DNA of 64,000 nucleotides. It comes from Delphinus delphis (Eukaryota; Chordata; Mammalia; Artiodactyla; Delphinidae). Below the pieces are notes generated by a model. That model had not been told where the DNA came from, searched no databases, and saw nothing but the letters and a program-made list of their open reading frames with translations. The first letter of the stretch is position 1. Every line of letters begins with the position of its first letter. The stretch is from positions 62,442,447-62,506,446 of the forward strand of contig NC_082696.1 in the NCBI RefSeq assembly GCF_949987515.2, in the 5' to 3' direction. A program made the translations under genes and the position numbers. Positions 32,081 to 43,094 of this stretch are shown piece after piece.

Positions 32081-33331
32081 CCACTGTATATATGTACTGA
32101 ATCTTCTTTATCCATTCATCTATCGGTGGACATTTAGGTTGCTTCCATGTTCTGGCTATGTGAGAGTGCTGCAGTGAACATTGGAGTGCATGTGCCTTTT
32201 TGAATTATGGTTTTCTTAGGGTATATGCCCAGTAGTGGGATTGCTGGGTCATATGATAGTTCTATTTTTAATTTTTTTTTTCCTACCTTTATTGGCCAGC
32301 AGGCTACTTGAGGGGGATGAAGCAGGAGGAGAGGGTGGCCCCAGTGCCGGGCCGGCTGTGCTTCATGGGCTTGTAAGTGATGGAGAACTCACCTAGGTAG
32401 TGGCTGGTCATCTCAGGCTTGATTTCCACCTGGCTGAAGGTCTTGCCATGGTAGCCGCTCACCATGCTGCCCACCATCTCGGTCAGGATGATCATGTCGC
32501 GCAGGTGCGTCTTCACCAACTCAGGCTTCTCCATGGGTGGCACCTCCTTCCTGGCCTTGTGCAGCCACTTCAGCAGCGAGTGCTGCTTCCTCTGGAGGCC
32601 GCGGTTTAGCCGCTGCCGCTGCCTCACACTGTACGGCTGCATCAGCTGCTCACGGGACATGTCCGGCAGCTGGTTGAGGTTCATGCAGTGGTAGGTGAGC
32701 TTGAGGAAGGTCCACTTCTTCTTCTGCTCCACTTCCGCCATCTTGTTGGCTCTTCAGAAAGCTAGTTTTAGTTTTTTGAGGAGCCTCCATACTGTTCTCC
32801 ATAGTGGCTGTATCAATTTACATATTACTCAGCCATAAAAAGTAACAAAATAGGGTCATTTATAGAGACGTGGATGGACCTAGAGTCTGTCATACAGAGT
32901 GAAGTAAGTCAGAAAGAGAAAAACAAATATCAAATATTAATGCATATATGTGGAATCTAGAAAAACAGTACAGATGAACCTACTTGCAGGGCAAGAATAG
33001 ACACATATGTAGAGAATGGATGTGTGGACACGGAAGAGGGAAGCGGGGATGAATTGGGAGACTGGGATTGACATATATAGGCTACCATGTGTAAAACAGA
33101 GAGCTAGTGGGAACCTGCTGTATAGCAGAGGGAGCTCAGCTCGGTGTTCTGCGATGACCTAGATGGATGGGATGGGGGGCGGATGGGAGGGAGGTCCAAG
33201 AGGGAGGGGATATAGGTATACATATAGCTGATTCACTTCATTGTACATCAGAAACTAACACAACATTGTAAAGCAATTATACCCCAATTAAAAAAAAAAA
33301 TGAACGACACCTCTGGAAAAATAAAAAACAA
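32081..33331 (+). mobile_element. Twin-primed (5'-inverted) L1 with internal RPS15 insertion
   Basis: The right part, 32821-33299, is L1 in sense. It starts at 'catattactcagccataaaa', passes the ORF2 end and the 3' UTR, and ends in a poly-A run at about 33289-33300. The left part, 32081-32820, is the directly preceding L1 segment in reverse orientation. The two arms meet at 32820/32821. This is the signature of twin priming. After the poly-A come about 30 bases and another A-rich stretch before the probable duplication, consistent with a short 3' transduction. An RPS15 retrocopy splits the inverted arm. Confidence 0.85.
32282..32760 (-). pseudogene. RPS15 processed retrocopy with a complete 145-codon frame
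   Basis: The minus-strand frame 32741-32304 encodes a complete, intronless homologue of 40S ribosomal protein S15, which in the cell binds 18S rRNA in the small-subunit head. The length, 145 residues, equals that of mammalian RPS15. Conserved blocks such as '[16 protein letters not shown]' and '[12 protein letters not shown]' are clear. Retrocopy hallmarks are AATAAA at 32288-32293 (minus strand), a poly-A seen as a T run ending at 32281, a short 5' leader, and probable T-rich duplications on both sides. I count roughly two dozen differences from the conserved protein, many replacing Arg by Trp, Gln, His or Cys, as expected from CpG decay. It sits inside an L1 arm with no promoter I can see. 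The likeliest reading is a pseudogene whose frame has not yet broken. Confidence 0.95.
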
Positions 33332-33342
33332 CCCTGTGTATC

Positions 33343-34620
33343 AATTTTAGATGAACTTCAAAAATTAGTCTCCAAATCAATCAGTATCTATTATTATGAC
33401 CTTTAGAACAGTGTTAAAATCTTACTTGACTTTTTATTAAGGTAATGTGTGTCTGTTTCATTAAATTATAAACTAATTCAGGAGAGGTGATCTTTCAATA
33501 TCCATGCATATGTTTCTAAGGTCTAGCTTGTTGGTGTGCAAGAGAAGATATTCAGTAAATCTTTACTTTAAAAATTGCATTAGAATTATTAACTTTAGCA
33601 AGTTACATTACACTCTCAACATTTATTTTCCAATGCATTACTCAGTATTCAAAATAAAGCCATCTTTTTAAGTCTTGATTCATTCCTCTTTCCTCCATGA
33701 TGATACCCTTTCATGTATTACTTTTGGTAGTTTAGAAAATACTTCCATTTGTCTGATAGTTAATTTCATGAGCACATCAAAACTTATTTTAAATTTTGTC
33801 TTTTTATATGTAGGCTTTGAGAGAAATTGTTGGTTAATATCTAGGAATTTATGTCTACAAATTTATGTTAACAGATCAGTTATTTACAAGGGACAACTGG
33901 AGATTAAATCAATTGGATTTTTTTCTCTCTGTTGTCTGTGTAAAGCCTAAGATTACAATGCACTCTTCAACATTCATTTTTCTCCTTACCTTTTTCAAGT
34001 CAATTCTACTTTTGTAAAGCTATGTTAGCCATTTATGTTTTTTTGTTGTTTTCCACCAGTTCTAAAACAACCCATGGACCATACAAAAATAATGGTGCTC
34101 TATTATATTTTTTATTGTGGGTTACATATTACCATAGGCAACTTTTCTTGCTACTAATAATATTCCTCTCCTCTATTTTCATATATTGTGCATTCTTCTA
34201 GATCTTATGTAAATTCTTTACTGATCAAACATACCTGATAAAGTCTCTTCTGCTTATGCATAATATTCAATCCAGTGAATCATTTAAAGGGGAATTAAGT
34301 CTGCAATTTCTCGACAGTGCTTTTATTGCCATTTAACTGTTACTTAAATATTGCCTTTTTTTTTTTTTACTTCTATTCGTATACTTTGCTTTTCCTCCCA
34401 GCTGTAGATTCCTGGAAATCTACAGTATGTAGTATATTATAAATACATAATTATTATTTGATTTGAATAATACGTATACTCCAAGAGCACAATAAATGGT
34501 CACTTGCAACCCCAAGGCTGTGCCTTAAAAGCCTTTAGCAGTATCTTTCTTTCATTCTTATCTTGAGAATATTGACCAAATAATTGTTCAGGGTATTTTT
34601 ATTGCAGTGAATATTCACAT
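33343..34620. other. Unassigned AT-rich DNA
   Basis: The first 60 or so bases may finish the old antisense L1. The rest shows no named repeat or gene. A 91-codon frame at 33675-33950 (+) has no recognisable domain. Confidence 0.4.
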
Positions 34621-34624
34621 GGTC

Positions 34625-34980
34625 AGATAATATGATGGTTAAGGGTTTAACTCTCTGGTCAGATGGTTTCCATTCAAATTTTTGCTACATTTTTCTTATT
34701 ACTCCTGTGACTGTCAGTTAATTGTTTAACCTTTCTAATATATATTCATAATAAAGATAGTAAAATTATTTTATTGTAATAAAATTGTATAGTACATGTT
34801 GTGATTAAAATAAGTATCAAATTTTTCTTTGATCAAATTTCAGTAAATATCATGCATTTTTGAGAAATGTATGTTTACTTCATTGCTATGAGGATGAAAT
34901 GAAGACACTGTTATGAGAATGAAGTGAGGCTATGTATGCAAAGCACTTGGTATGTGCTTGTAGTATAGTAAGTATATGAT
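34625..34980 (+). repeat. MIR SINE with internal insertion or expansion
   Basis: The 5' half, 'tgatggttaagggtttaact' to 'gttaattgtttaacctttct', lies at 34633-34740. The 3' half, 'atgaagtgaggctatgtatg', 'caaagcacttggtatgtgct' and 'taagtatatgataaatgtta', lies at 34918-34988. About 150 AT-rich bases separate them. Confidence 0.6.
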
Positions 34981-34995
34981 AAATGTTACTTTTTT

Positions 34996-35288
34996 AATAA
35001 TTTTATTTTATTTATTTATTTTTGGCTGCATTGGGTCTTTGTTTCTGTGCACAGACTTTCTCTAGTTGTGGTGAGCTGGGGCTACTCTTTGTTGTGGTGC
35101 ATAGGCTTCTCATTGCGGTGGCTTCTTTTGTTGCAGAGAACAGGCTCTAAGCACGCAGGCTCAGTAGTTATGGCACATGGGCTTAGTTGCTCCGCGGCAT
35201 ATGGGATCTTCCCAGACCAGGGCTCGAACCCATGTCCCCTGCATTGGCAGGCAGATTCTTAACCACTGTGCCACTAGGGACGTCCTAG
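34996..35288 (-). mobile_element. Long CHR-type SINE, antisense
   Basis: The longer relative of the CHR SINE. After a T-rich tail (ttattttatttatttattt) comes a 'ttggctgcattgggtctttg' block not found in the short form, then the shared body and a head ending 'gccactagggacgtcc'. Flanking duplication: atgttacttttt at 34983-34994 and atgctacttttt at 35289-35300, 11 of 12 identical. It is more diverged than the short copies. Confidence 0.88.
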
Positions 35289-35300
35289 ATGCTACTTTTT

Positions 35301-37716
35301 ATTAGTAGTATATCTTTAAAGTGAATGCTTTTTTTCTATTCACAAGTTACATTGTACAAAAGACTGCAATTATTTGGGAGAATGTTACCATTTACTTCAG
35401 ATTATTATGTTTACTATGTGACTATTTTAGAAGAACAGGGTTATAGCACCTGAAACTTTTGAAGGCAGATGATGAAAACCTCAATTTTGAGGTTTTTTTC
35501 CTCTAAAAATGCATGTTTTGTATTCTTATAAAGAATATTTAATATACTTTCAATAATGTGTGATATTAATATTTCAACTGTTGAATTTGTCCATTTTTTC
35601 CCCAACAACATTCTGCCTACATTTCTAGAGCACATGTTCAATTTTAATAAATCCTGATTCTTTGGAAGATTGTTACATTCATTATAACCCTTCTATACTA
35701 ATTTTTATCACTAATGCTGCTTCTATGCTCTGGTAAAAAATAATCTGATTCTCTTTGATGAAATTTCAGTAAAGATTTTGTGCTTCTGTACAGTGAATCT
35801 CACTGGTTTCCATTTATCTCCTGGGCATAATTTTAGTTAGAGGGCGAGCCTTAGGGAAAGAGCTTTGAAAGATCCGTTAAAGAAAAATTGTCTTTCTGCC
35901 TTGGCTACTGTCAGATCATCTTTGGTCTAATTCTAATGAAATTGATACTCATTTATTTCTGAAGGTTGTGTGAGAATTTACATCATGGCTGTTCTAGCTT
36001 AATCTTCTTGTTTGCCATCCCTCCAGGTTTGTAGGAGTCCCAAGTGATTTCAGAAAATTGAAATAGTGAAATAATACCAATTGAAAAAATGATTGCTACT
36101 TATAGAGTAGTAATCTGTGGAGTTCAGACTCATTAATCTAAATCACCTCCCTTTGAGAGAACAGAAAGCATGTATGACAAACCACCTGAGAGGTCAGATT
36201 GAAAAAAAAAGAATGAAAGAATGAAAAAGAAAAACAGTAAGGTAGTATTAAAGAACTCCAAGGTTACATAATAAATCAATGGGGAGTTAGAAAATTTATT
36301 AAACTTCTAGTTTGCTTCACAGGGGATAGTGATACTTCTCAAAGCCACATACAGTTATTTTGGTTTAGAATGCCCTAACTAATCCAGAGTTTAAAATCTC
36401 AGAAATTAGACACAGTAATACTTATATACAGAAAAAAATTCTAGTAAGAACAAATTTTAAAGCCTTTTCCCCATTGCACTATAAACTCTTCAGTTACAGC
36501 TGAAATAATTCATTCCAAGAATATAATCGGGCTCTGTGTGATTTTAGCCCTTTTATTCTTTGTTCATATGTTATTTGAAGTTTTAGAGAGATAGGTATTG
36601 AGAATGGATGTCATTTGTTACTGTAGCAGCTGTGACCATTTGGATGGAAGGAAAGGCATTTGTCAAAACATATGTATTTCTAACTTGGCAGGTGATTCCT
36701 TAATGATAGCAATGGAACCTCATAGCATACTGGGAAAATGACGATAATATCATTGTCTACAATGTTTTATATAAACATCCCATAAAAATACAGGAACATA
36801 TATGTGGAGATGCTTGTGGAATCTAAAAAAAAAAATTTACTGTCAGATTTCTTGGCCATAGAACTAAGAGCATAAAGAAGGTTCTTGGGAATTAAGTAAC
36901 CTGATTAAGGAAACGTAACTACTTTGCTGGGGAAATTCATCGTCTGATACAAATGTAATGTAAGGTTAATATCCGGTGCACAGATTTCCATGAAAGAACA
37001 AACTACTCTAAATAAAAGAGGGATGAGGAATTTTAAGTGTCTTAAAGGGTGAGATAACATTTACTAGGAAATGGCTCAGAAATGTCCTTATTACTGGCAA
37101 GTTCAAGACAAGACTTAAAAAAACCAACAATGTCCAAAGTGAGTTTTTTGTTTCTTACGTTTTTGTTTGTTTTTTTTAGGATTGTTTACTGTATTGTATG
37201 TCTAATGTAAAACTTCTCCAAAGATAATAGAAAAAATTTAGTTAAATCCTCTTAACCATTTATGGTTTCTTTAAAAATTAGAAAAGGCTTTGAATTTTGT
37301 GTCCAGTGGGGCACACTGTAATGTAAGACCCAAAGAATGAAGGAGATATAGAGGAGATACATTTTTATATTAGAATGTTTCAAGAAATATAAAGGCACTT
37401 TAAAGGAGACACTTTATGCTGTAATATCCTTTTACTAGTAAAGCTATTATGTTTCTGATTTAATTTTAATTATAGAATGACTACATTTGAAATATTCTCA
37501 ATTTTGCTGCCTGAACCCCAGCTGCCTTTTTAAATTTCCACTTATAAATCAAATGTAACAATGGTAGAGTTGAAAATATTCTAAGAAATAAAATATTTTA
37601 ACTTTTTTAAACCATTCTGATGCCAGGTTATAATTATAGAAGTTAAAAAAAAGTTTTATGTGGCAGGGCTAAAGTGCATTAATATCTTCATGAGGTTAAT
37701 TAAAGGAGATTGCTAA
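35301..37716. other. Unassigned AT-rich DNA
   Basis: 2.4 kb with no gene, RNA or repeat that I recognise. It may hold very old repeats beyond recognition by eye. Confidence 0.4.
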
Positions 37717-37726
37717 AAAATGGAAG

Positions 37727-37910
37727 GTTTTTTTTTTGTTTGTTTTTTTTGCGGTACGCGGAGCACAGGCCCCGGACGCGCAGGCTCAGCGGCCATGGTT
37801 CATGGGCTCAGCCGCTCCGCGGCATGTGGGATCCTCCCGGACCGGGGCACGAACCCGTGTCGCCTGCATCGGCAGGTGAACTCTCAACCACTGCTACACC
37901 AGGGGAGCCC
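37727..37910 (-). mobile_element. CHR SINE (short form), antisense, with 32-bp internal deletion
   Basis: A T-rich tail, then 'gcggtacgcg' joined directly to 'gagcacaggc' at 37760/37761. All other copies have about 32 more bases there, and a short GCG repeat at each edge explains the loss. The head ends 'caggggagccc'. An imperfect duplication may flank it: aaaatggaag at 37717-37726 and aaaacttgaag at 37911-37921. Confidence 0.9.
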
Positions 37911-37988
37911 AAAACTTGAAGTATTTAGTGAATGAAAATGACTGTTCTTGTGTGGGGGGAAAAGGGGTGTATATAAAATCTATGTATG

Positions 37989-37996
37989 TATCATAG
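37989..37996. repeat. MER1 target-site duplication, left copy
   Basis: tatcatag, 7 of 8 identical to tattatag at 38222-38229. Confidence 0.75.
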
Positions 37997-38221
37997 CATT
38001 GGTCCCCAACCTTTTTGGCACCAGGGACTGGTTTCGTGGAAGACAATTTTTCCACAGATGGGGGGTGGGGGCGGGGGATGGCTCAGGTGGTAATGTGAGC
38101 GATGGGGAGCAGCAGATGAAGCTTCGCTCGCTTGCCTGCCGCTTACGTCCTGCTGTGCCGCCCAGTCCCCAACAGGCCCCAGACCGATACTGGTCCGTGG
38201 CCCAGGAGTTGGGGACCCCTG
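37997..38221. mobile_element. MER1-type hAT-Charlie nonautonomous DNA transposon (shortened)
   Basis: In opposite orientation to the copy at 9823. It starts 'cattggtccccaacctttttggc' and ends 'gttggggacccctg', with 'gtttcgtggaagacaatttt' inside. At 225 bp it is about 125 bp shorter than the other copy. An 8-bp duplication flanks it. The GC-rich middle gives an incidental 93-codon frame. Confidence 0.88.
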
Positions 38222-38229
38222 TATTATAG

Positions 38230-39288
38230 GTATTATTTATTTTTGTATTTATTTATTTAAATTAATTGTCACATCCCACATTCTGTCTAATTAACTTAAG
38301 TGGAAGTTAATATGACAAATATTTATATTGTTGGTGATTGGAAACTGAAGTTGTTTGTTTTTCAAGTATTTATTTACTTAAAGTAATACGTAGCAATGAC
38401 TACTGAAGTTAAATGTTGTCCTCTGAAAAGCAATATTGTAAATATTGGCTTTGTGTTTCTTAGATCTAGACAATTTTAGAGAAAACTATGAAGGATGGAG
38501 AAGTTAAAATATATGTATGTATAATCTTAGTATTTTCCTTATTTCATTGTTAAGGAAGAGAGAGAAATGGGAAGCACATTTAAGATTGGAAGAGCAAATC
38601 CTTCTGACAGGTGCATGGATTTCATGGAGTGTACAGGGTGTTCAAACTCTTTTGCTCTGTTGGTGGCTGCCAGATAGCTGTGCTTTTTTGGTTTCTTTAT
38701 AGAATTAAACAGTATCACTCAGCTGGATAATACTTAACTGGTAGGATAGTGCTTTTTATGGCACATTGTTTTTTTCTTCCCTTTACAGCTTTCTTAATTC
38801 TAAATTTGTTTGCATACAAGTAGTTGAGAAAGATTTTTTAAAATATTGAACTCTAGAAATCAAAAACTCAGTATTTCCAATTTCAACTTGACCATAGACT
38901 CCTGACTTTTTGTCTCAGGACACTCTGTTTTTCTGCTCTTTTTTTTGTTTTTTTTGATGTCACAATAACACCTGTTATAGATAATGTAGCTAAGGTATGA
39001 AGACGTGAAGGGTCATATTAGTCATAATTTTAGCAAATAAAGTAGTCTCAAATATTTTTTGTGTTAATGCCAGCCTTCTTGATCTGTAGCTGGAAGATAA
39101 TACATGCTGACCCAAAAAAGAAGGACTGTAGCCCCTTCTTCCACTTTAACCATAGATGCTCCACTTGGATTGGTTTTTATATCAAGTTTCTCAGTAAGCT
39201 TTTAGATGATAAAATGTCTTGTAAATTAAAAACAAATGTTGAAAATCAAAGTACTAAGGCAAAAGGCTATTATGTCCTATAATGTTTA
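38230..39288. other. Unassigned AT-rich DNA
   Basis: No gene or named repeat found. Short frames at 38517-38702 and 39061-39282 (+) have no recognisable domain. Confidence 0.4.
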
Positions 39289-39289
39289 A

Positions 39290-39460
39290 AGGTCCAGCCT
39301 CAAGAACCAGACTCCTTAGGTCCTAATCTTGGTTCAGTCACTAAAATGAGATAATAACAGTACTAACTAGTTCATAGAGTTGCTTTGAGAATTAAATGCA
39401 TTAATACCATGTAGAACACTTAGAATAATGCCCAGTACATTAATAAATTGATAAAACTTG
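39290..39460 (+). repeat. MIR SINE, internal part shortened
   Basis: 'accagactccttaggtccta' and 'cttggttcagtcac' are followed directly by 'aaaatgagataataacagta', 'gttgctttgagaattaaatg' and 'cacttagaataatgcccagt'. The core between them is missing. Confidence 0.65.
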
Positions 39461-40435
39461 ATAACATTAATATTTTATTGTCATTATTGCTATATTTTTA
39501 TCATTATGCTCTTCAGCCATTAACATATCTCTTCTTATATTACTTTGGAGTAGATGTCTAATTCCTTTCATTAAATTGTGGGCTGCATGAAGAGTGAAGG
39601 TAGTATTTAGAGCTGTTCACAGTTATTCTGGTTGTCCTTTGAGGTAGCTGGAAAGACTGAACATCGCTGTGCATATAAATAGTTAGGACCTACCATGTAA
39701 CTTCTTTGGTCAAGGAAATATGAATGGAACTATGTATATCACTTTCGGGTAGAAGCTTTAATAACCAATTCACAATGTCCTGAGTCCCCTCTCTGTGTCT
39801 TGATGATTATGGAACCAAGTGTTAAAATGAAGTCTTCATTAGCCTTAGTAGCTGTAATGAACAGAAACCTTATCACTGTCCTGTATTTAACTTGCAGCCA
39901 AAGCAATAAGTACCTTTGTATTGCTTTAAACTCCTGAGAACTTGGAGTTAGTTTATTATCATAGCATAAATTAACCTATTGTGACTTATACAGGAGCAAA
40001 GTACTGGTATTCCTTCCCTTTTTCCCTCATCTCACTCAACAGAACAGTATCTTGTCAAATAAATGAAAGAAAATAACTTTATCGAAATAGATTTTCATCC
40101 TTGTGAAAACATGTGAATTCCACACTCTACTAACTTCAATCAAAGGATTATTTGCACTTTGTGTTTGACATTTTAATATCAGTTGACTGTTGCCTAATCC
40201 TGCTTCTTTCATTTCATCTCATCATGAATCTACCTCATAGAGCTACTTTCAATGGGAAATTTATAGAGAATTTCAGTGTTTCTCTATAAAACCACATTTT
40301 GACATTTATTTTCCTGGAAATGACAATGAAAGAAAACAATTATTTAACTGATATTATGAAAATATTCTGTTTTCTTGGTATAAGTTACAGAAAGTTGGAA
40401 ACATTTTGTCCAAAAAAGATGTAGTTTCACCTTTT
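39461..40435. other. Unassigned AT-rich DNA
   Basis: No gene or named repeat found. Confidence 0.4.
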
Positions 40436-40449
40436 AAAAGTACTAAATT

Positions 40450-40664
40450 GGGCTTCTCTGGTGGCGCAGTGGTTGGGAGTCAGCCTGCTGATGCAGGGGA
40501 CACGAGTTCGTGCCCCGGTCCGGGAAGATCCCACATGCCGCAGAGCGGCTGTGCCCATGAGCCATGGCCGCTGAGCCTGCGCATCCGGAGCCTGGGCTCC
40601 GCAACGGGAGAAGCCACAACAGTGAGAGGCCCGCGTACCGCAAAAAAAAAAAAAAAAAAAAAAA
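40450..40664 (+). mobile_element. CHR SINE (short form), sense, long pure poly-A
   Basis: The head 'gggcttctctggtggcgcag', the body, and a tail of more than 20 consecutive A. It is flanked by a perfect 14-bp duplication, aaaagtactaaatt, at 40436-40449 and 40665-40678. The pure A tail and perfect duplication suggest one of the most recent insertions here. Confidence 0.96.
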
Positions 40665-40678
40665 AAAAGTACTAAATT

Positions 40679-41495
40679 AAGATTTCAGAAAATATTAGGG
40701 GTTAGGGAATTCAATAGAAATGATGGGGGAGGGGGTATTGAAAGCTCTGAGAAAGAAGAAAGACTTTGAGAAAAGACATTGGTTTCCAGAAAATTTATTG
40801 ATACAGCTTTCTAAAACCTTACAGGTTTTCTGCCTGTCTGCACACACAGGAGATGAATACATGCCGCTTGCTTGAAAGTATGTTGGAGAGAAGGTTGCAG
40901 AGGAAATAGAACACCTATTATGAAGTGCATATTTTTTTCTGAAGGTATTTGAAGGGTAGGTAATATATCTTCTGTGCTATCAGCTAATATTTTAATGGAC
41001 TTTGTATTTTCAAGTTCTCCCTTAGATTATGATCTCCCTGAATACAAAGTATGCATTTGTCACTGGATAGCCAGTGACTGGTTGTATTAGTCTGCTCTTG
41101 CATTCTGATTTGGGCAAGCATATTCCTAGCAGTTGGTCTGCACAAGAACAAAAGAGAACAAAAGAGACCTGGCTAGAGAGTAGACTGAAGAGGCTCTAAG
41201 CTACTTATGTACTCCTGGTGTATATTGAACTTGTGTACATAGACCTAGGAGACTCAAAAGGGTCCAATAAAAAGTAAAAACCAAGACAGAGCTGTAAATA
41301 ACCTGAACATTGAATGTTCTTCCCCACCCACATGCACAATATGTAAGTCTTGCTGGCTCCAGGCATTTAAACACAATCCCTGTCCAATCACTGAGTGACT
41401 ACTAATATGGACATAAAGGTCAATTCCTGAGAAGCTATGCTTACAAATTAGAGCAAGAATAACAGCAAAAAAGCCAAAATGAAGTAAAACAAAAC
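40679..41495. other. Unassigned DNA
   Basis: No gene or clear repeat. A phrase near 41090 ('ttgtattagtctgctcttgc') resembles the edge of an MLT-type LTR, but the rest does not follow. Confidence 0.35.
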
Positions 41496-41499
41496 AAAA

Positions 41500-42695
41500 A
41501 TAAACTAAAACCAAACAAACAAAAAATAACTGAGCACAGTTTTCAATGGTCTCATACTGTAGTAGAAAAAGATATTATAGATTTAGATCCGGCAAGTTAT
41601 AAAACACAGAAACAAACAGTTTTTTGAAGATTAGAAGTAAAAACAACAACCTTTAAAAAAAACCTCAAAATCCAGAGTTGCTACAAAAATTACCTGAAAT
41701 TTCCAGTTTTCATTTTAAAAATTATAAGACTTATAAAGAAAATGGAATTTGTGACCTATATTCAGGTTAAAAACAGTCAATAACAACTATTTTTTAATAT
41801 CCCCAGATGTAGGATTTAGCATACTCCAAAGGACCTATGATAAATATGAATAAAGAAGTAAATGAAATTGTATTTAACAAATTTAAAGAAAGTATGACAA
41901 TAATGAATCAACTAAGAGAGGTTCTCAATAAAGATATGTAAATTATTAAAAAGAACTAAATGATAATTCTGGAATTGAAGAGTTGCAATAATTTAAATAA
42001 ATATTTCACTGAAGAATCTCAATAGCAGATTGAAAATGGCAGAAAAAGAAGTAGAAATGATATCATCTAATAAACAGAGAGAACAAAGGTTGAAGAAAAA
42101 AGAAAAGAGCCTCAGAGACATACAGGAAAAGATCAGGTACACCAATATAAGTATAATTGGAGTTCTCAAAGACGATGAGAAGGAGAAAGGGACTGAAATA
42201 GTATTTGAAAAAATAATGACTGAAAACTTATAAATTCGATGAAAAATATTAATCTACAGATCCAAGAATCTAAACCAATTCCAAACAGAATGACCACAAA
42301 GAGATCAACACCAAGAGACATCATAGACTTGAAAACCAAAGACAAAGAAAATATCTTGAGAGGAGTAATAGAAAAACAAATCATCATGTATAAGGAGTAT
42401 CTATGTGGTTAATGACTACCGTCTCATCAGAAACATTGTCAGAATGTAATGAAATAATGTACAGTATTCAAGGGGCTGAGAAAAAATTCATCCAAGAATT
42501 CTGTATCTAGCAAAATTATACTTCAAAAATGAAGCTGAAATAAAAATATCTGAGGTAAACAAAGAATGAAAGAACTTGGTGCTAGAAAATTTTTTCCAAA
42601 AAAATTCTAAAAGAAGTCCTTTCGGCTAAAAGGAAATGCCACTAGATGCTAACTCAAATTCACAGGAAGAATTCTGTTTACCTTCTGTTTCTTCT
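41500..42695 (+). mobile_element. L1 or HAL1 ORF1 region, sense, decayed
   Basis: ORF1-like landmarks in order: 'aacagagagaacaaaggttg' near 42073, 'aaagagcctcagagacatac' near 42105, 'attggagttctcaaagacga' near 42158, 'atccaagaatctaaaccaat' near 42261, 'accaagagacatcatagact' near 42311 and 'aagaattctgtatctagcaa' near 42493. A 67-codon frame at 42030-42233 covers the coiled-coil end. No ORF2 follows in sense, so HAL1 (half-L1) or a fragment is possible. Confidence 0.65.
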
Positions 42696-43092
42696 GAAGA
42701 ACCATTCACTGACCTACTCTAAAAATGGTTGATGTGGGCTTTTCTATCCTCTTCTCACTGATTAACTTACATCCATCAGTCTATCCTGTATCACTGTCTC
42801 AGTGACTAGCTCAGGGATATACAGAAAACTTAATCAGGGCCAATGAGTTCAGAGAGAACACTGTTTCTAAGAAAGAAACACTTTCTCTTTGTTCTATAAA
42901 AGCTAGAAAAGACTATCTCTCTGACCGTCTCTCTTTTTATGAGAATGTGAGACTTACAGCTGCCACTACAATTTATAAACCTGAACGATTCTAGGGGAGG
43001 GCACCATATGGAAAATTAGGGATAAAACACCATGAAAGCAAAGAGGAGTTATGGGGCAAAATCAAGTCCTTGGTAATATAATTTCAACCACT
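42696..43092. other. Unassigned DNA
   Basis: No gene or named repeat found between the sense ORF1 region and the next antisense L1. Confidence 0.35.
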
Positions 43093-43094
43093 AT

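Noticed and set aside
32400..32694. Plus-strand frames of 69 and 76 codons
   Set aside because: Antisense shadows of the RPS15 retrocopy.
32304..32741. RPS15 as the functional ribosomal protein gene
   Set aside because: Intronless, poly-A tailed, inside an L1 arm, and with changes at many conserved Arg residues; a retrocopy.
37948..38229. 93-codon plus-strand frame
   Set aside because: It runs through the second MER1 element.
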